Below, one piece after another: positions 31,440-33,104 of a stretch of DNA of 33,104 nt. Position 1 is the stretch's first letter, and every line of letters begins with the position of its first letter. Source of the stretch: Chromera velia (Eukaryota; Sar; Chromeraceae); the NCBI GenBank assembly GCA_018398765.1, contig JAHBMJ010001275.1:1-33104 (forward strand), in the 5' to 3' direction. The position numbers and the translations under genes are program-made. Under the pieces are notes generated by a model. It had not been told where the DNA came from. It made no database searches and worked only from the letters and a program-made list of their open reading frames with translations.

Positions 31440-31579
31440 GGGGACGGTTGGTACAAAAAACGTATTGCATACTAGGAAAAATGCCGTGTTTGCTTAAAAG
31501 TGTCACTATAAGTGTCAGTGTTGACATTTTAGTAATTGAAAGTGTCAACACACGACAATAATGACATTTACCAACTCTA

Positions 31580-31587
31580 TTACACTA
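31580..31587. repeat. 8-bp target site duplication, right copy
   Basis: TTACACTA, identical to 23270-23277, directly after the right terminal inverted repeat. Confidence 0.75.
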
Positions 31588-31608
31588 CTACTACTACTAC
31601 TACTAGTA
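31583..31608. repeat. (CTA)n microsatellite at the hAT-like insertion site
   Basis: ACTACTACTACTACTACTAC followed by TAG, starting inside the right copy of the target duplication. Confidence 0.8.
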
Positions 31609-31690
31609 GCAATTTCTAGAGCAATTTACTTACAAAATTAATACCAATTTAGATATAAATGTAGTCTTCTATACGTATTCTTTTATCATT

Positions 31691-33104
31691 CTTCATAAGG
31701 AAAGAGACGCAGAGACGAACTTTCTGAAGTGCCCTGGCCTCTCTGATATCAGCTCAGACGAAGAAGGGACCCACAAGGAGATGCTGAAGGACAGAAAGAA
31801 GATGCCCGAGCAGCCAGCTCTCACGGAAGGTGCCATGGAAAGGCTACTCCATGAAAGCGAGGCTCGAACAGAAGAGAAATTAGGAGGGAAGATCCAGGGA
31901 CTGAAAGACACTATAGAAGAGATGGGGGAGCATCAAAGAAAGATGCAGCAGACGGTGAACGATCACGAAACGAGACTGGGAAATTTGGAGAAGGGACAGA
32001 AAAGATCGGCTAAAGAGAAGGTGGAAGAGGAGAGGAGAATCTGCTCGCGGGTTGTTCTTGGACTGAAACTGCCCAAGAAAGACATCCGTATACACACAAA
32101 GAATTTCATCTACACAGCAGCACTCGATCCCAATGGGGCGAGAAAAGATACCCGACTGTAGGCTGCAGCGTTTGCTGAGACGATGTTCCAGACATTCCAG
32201 GGGGTGATGTCGATGAACCATCAGTCGTGGGGGTCAATGACGAAGATGGTCTTCAGTGCAGAAACAGTAGCAAGGGATTTCGACTCCCTCTTTAATGAAC
32301 AGAACAACATGCAGCACCCAGAAACAGGAGACCAACTCCGTTGTGTGATCCCAAGGACGAAGGAGCAGACAGACGCAGCAACGAAAAAGTGGGCAGTGGG
32401 AGTGATGGGAGATGCAGCTTCCAGCGACCAGAAGAAAGAAGAGGCGAGGAAGGCCCTTCAGAGACTAGGAGTTCCCCTCTCAGAGCAACCCCAACCGAGA
32501 GCCCCAGAGGGAGATGGAGATCTCGTGATGGGGGGAACAGAGAGAGATGGCCAGCAAACAGGAATCCCGAAACCGAGCCCCAGGATTGAGCAGAAGGGAA
32601 AGAAGAGGATGCAGGAGCAGAACGGAAGTGCAGAGAAGCAGCAGGCAAACGCCGGGGGGGAGGCCTCCGGGGTTGGCCGTTGACGGGGTTGGCAGTTGAA
32701 GGAGGAGAAGGGGGGAGGAAGAAAGAGAGAGGTCGGGAGCCGGCCTCCCCCCGGAAGAAGGCTCTCAAGGGAAGACGAGCAAGAAACGTTGATTGAGGAA
32801 GAAAAGAGATCGATAGAAGAGCTCAGAAAGAGAATAGAAAGGGTGATGGAAGCAAAGGAAATGTTGAAGAGAAGGGTGAAGTTGTTAGAGGCAGAGATGA
32901 CCGAGTGGACAGTGAGAGACACGATAGAGAGGGTAGAAAAGATGGGGCTCGGGGAAGAACTGAGAAAAATCGAGAGACGGAGGGCAAAGAGAGAGCATGC
33001 CAGGAAGGCTCCATCTGAGTCCGACGTTTTGAGAAGGAACAGGTTTTGGGTGCTGAGTGGGGAAGGGGAAGAGATGGAAGGAGGCACGCCGAATCATGAG
33101 ACCA
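31691..33104 (+). pseudogene. Coiled-coil Gag/ORF1-like protein of a third element (C), open to the right edge
   Basis: A single frame runs from about 31691 (first ATG at 31781) to the window end, broken only by TAG 32159 and TGA 32681. Before the TAG it encodes a Lys/Glu-rich coiled coil (AMERLLHESEARTEEKL). A compact region follows (RICSRVVLGLKLPKKDIRI, then FIYTAALDPNG) and continues past the TAG with AFAETMFQTFQGVM and VARDFDSLFNEQ. After a Gln/Pro/Gly-rich linker and the TGA comes a second long coiled coil (RSIEELRKRIERVMEAKEML). Coiled coil plus a small nucleic-acid-binding-like domain recalls LINE ORF1 or Gag proteins, but I recognise no family signature. The shared pattern of an in-frame TAG and the lack of frameshifts link it to elements A and B. 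Confidence 0.5.

Larger units (their letters stand above)
23278..31579. mobile_element. hAT-like inverted-repeat element, split by two nested insertions
   Basis: The left end TAGAATTGTTAAATGTCAT (23278-23296) matches the reverse complement of the right end (31561-31579, TAGAGTTGGTAAATGTCAT) at 17 of 19 bases. An identical 8-bp direct repeat, TTACACTA, flanks both ends (23270-23277 and 31580-31587). An 8-bp duplication and a TIR beginning TAGAG are typical of hAT transposons. Both ends carry subterminal repeats built on AGTGTCGACACT or GTGTCAnnnTGACA-like words, as hAT elements often do. Removing the copia element and the inner inverted-repeat element leaves only about 0.5 kb, so the original was probably a non-autonomous MITE-size element. 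No hAT transposase is visible. Confidence 0.72.

Noticed and set aside
1-33104. CRISPR arrays, rRNA, tRNA or bacterial-type operons
   Set aside because: No spaced direct-repeat array, no rRNA-like stretch and no tRNA T-arm with a matching cloverleaf was seen; introns show that the DNA is eukaryotic.

Overview
This is eukaryotic nuclear DNA. Two genes are split by GT-AG spliceosomal introns, coding islands are sparse, simple-sequence tracts are abundant, and half of the window is retroelement or DNA-transposon sequence. The host looks like a protist or alga. A chromerid-like alveolate is my best guess, from the overall style (MORN-repeat protein, beta-carbonic anhydrase, divergent algal-type copia elements, frequent TGCATGCA), but no marker here proves the taxon.

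Layout. (1) 1-7.2 kb: a Ty1/copia-order retroelement on the minus strand (element A), cut by the left edge. Its Gag-Pol reading frame runs about 7 kb with almost no frameshift but carries 17 in-frame TAA/TAG and 2 TGA. (2) 7.2-10.1 kb: probable LTR or flank of element A, then AT-rich and purine-rich DNA with no gene that I can support. (3) 10.15-10.82 kb: a single-exon isoprenylcysteine-methyltransferase-like membrane protein, minus strand. (4) 13.2-15.3 kb: a five-exon MORN-repeat protein, minus strand, whose introns hold the microsatellites. (5) 16.1-17.2 kb: a two-exon beta-carbonic anhydrase, plus strand, divergent from the MORN gene. (6) 17.2-22.1 kb: long pyrimidine-rich and microsatellite-rich intergenic DNA. 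(7) 22.14-22.44 kb: a MITE with near-perfect terminal inverted repeats. (8) 23.28-31.58 kb: a nested transposon block. Outermost is a hAT-like inverted-repeat element with an 8-bp target duplication. Inserted in it are a complete LTR copia element (element B, 23528-29715, two 318-320 bp LTRs, PBS, PPT, 5-bp target duplication) and a second inverted-repeat element (29743-31338) that carries an OTU-type cysteine protease gene and no visible transposase. (9) 31.7-33.1 kb: a coiled-coil Gag/ORF1-like frame of a third element (element C), running off the right edge.

The most interesting signal is shared by all the mobile genes. Their frames are broken almost only by TAA/TAG, at places where glutamine fits, with very few frameshifts, while the three host genes have no in-frame TAA/TAG and all end in TGA. 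The two LTRs of element B differ at ten aligned bases; all seven transitions lie at CpG or CpA/TpG sites, and its target duplication differs by one CpA/TpA change. This suggests a RIP-like or methylation-deamination process that turns CAR into TAR in mobile DNA. Recoding of UAR as glutamine, or readthrough, is the competing explanation.
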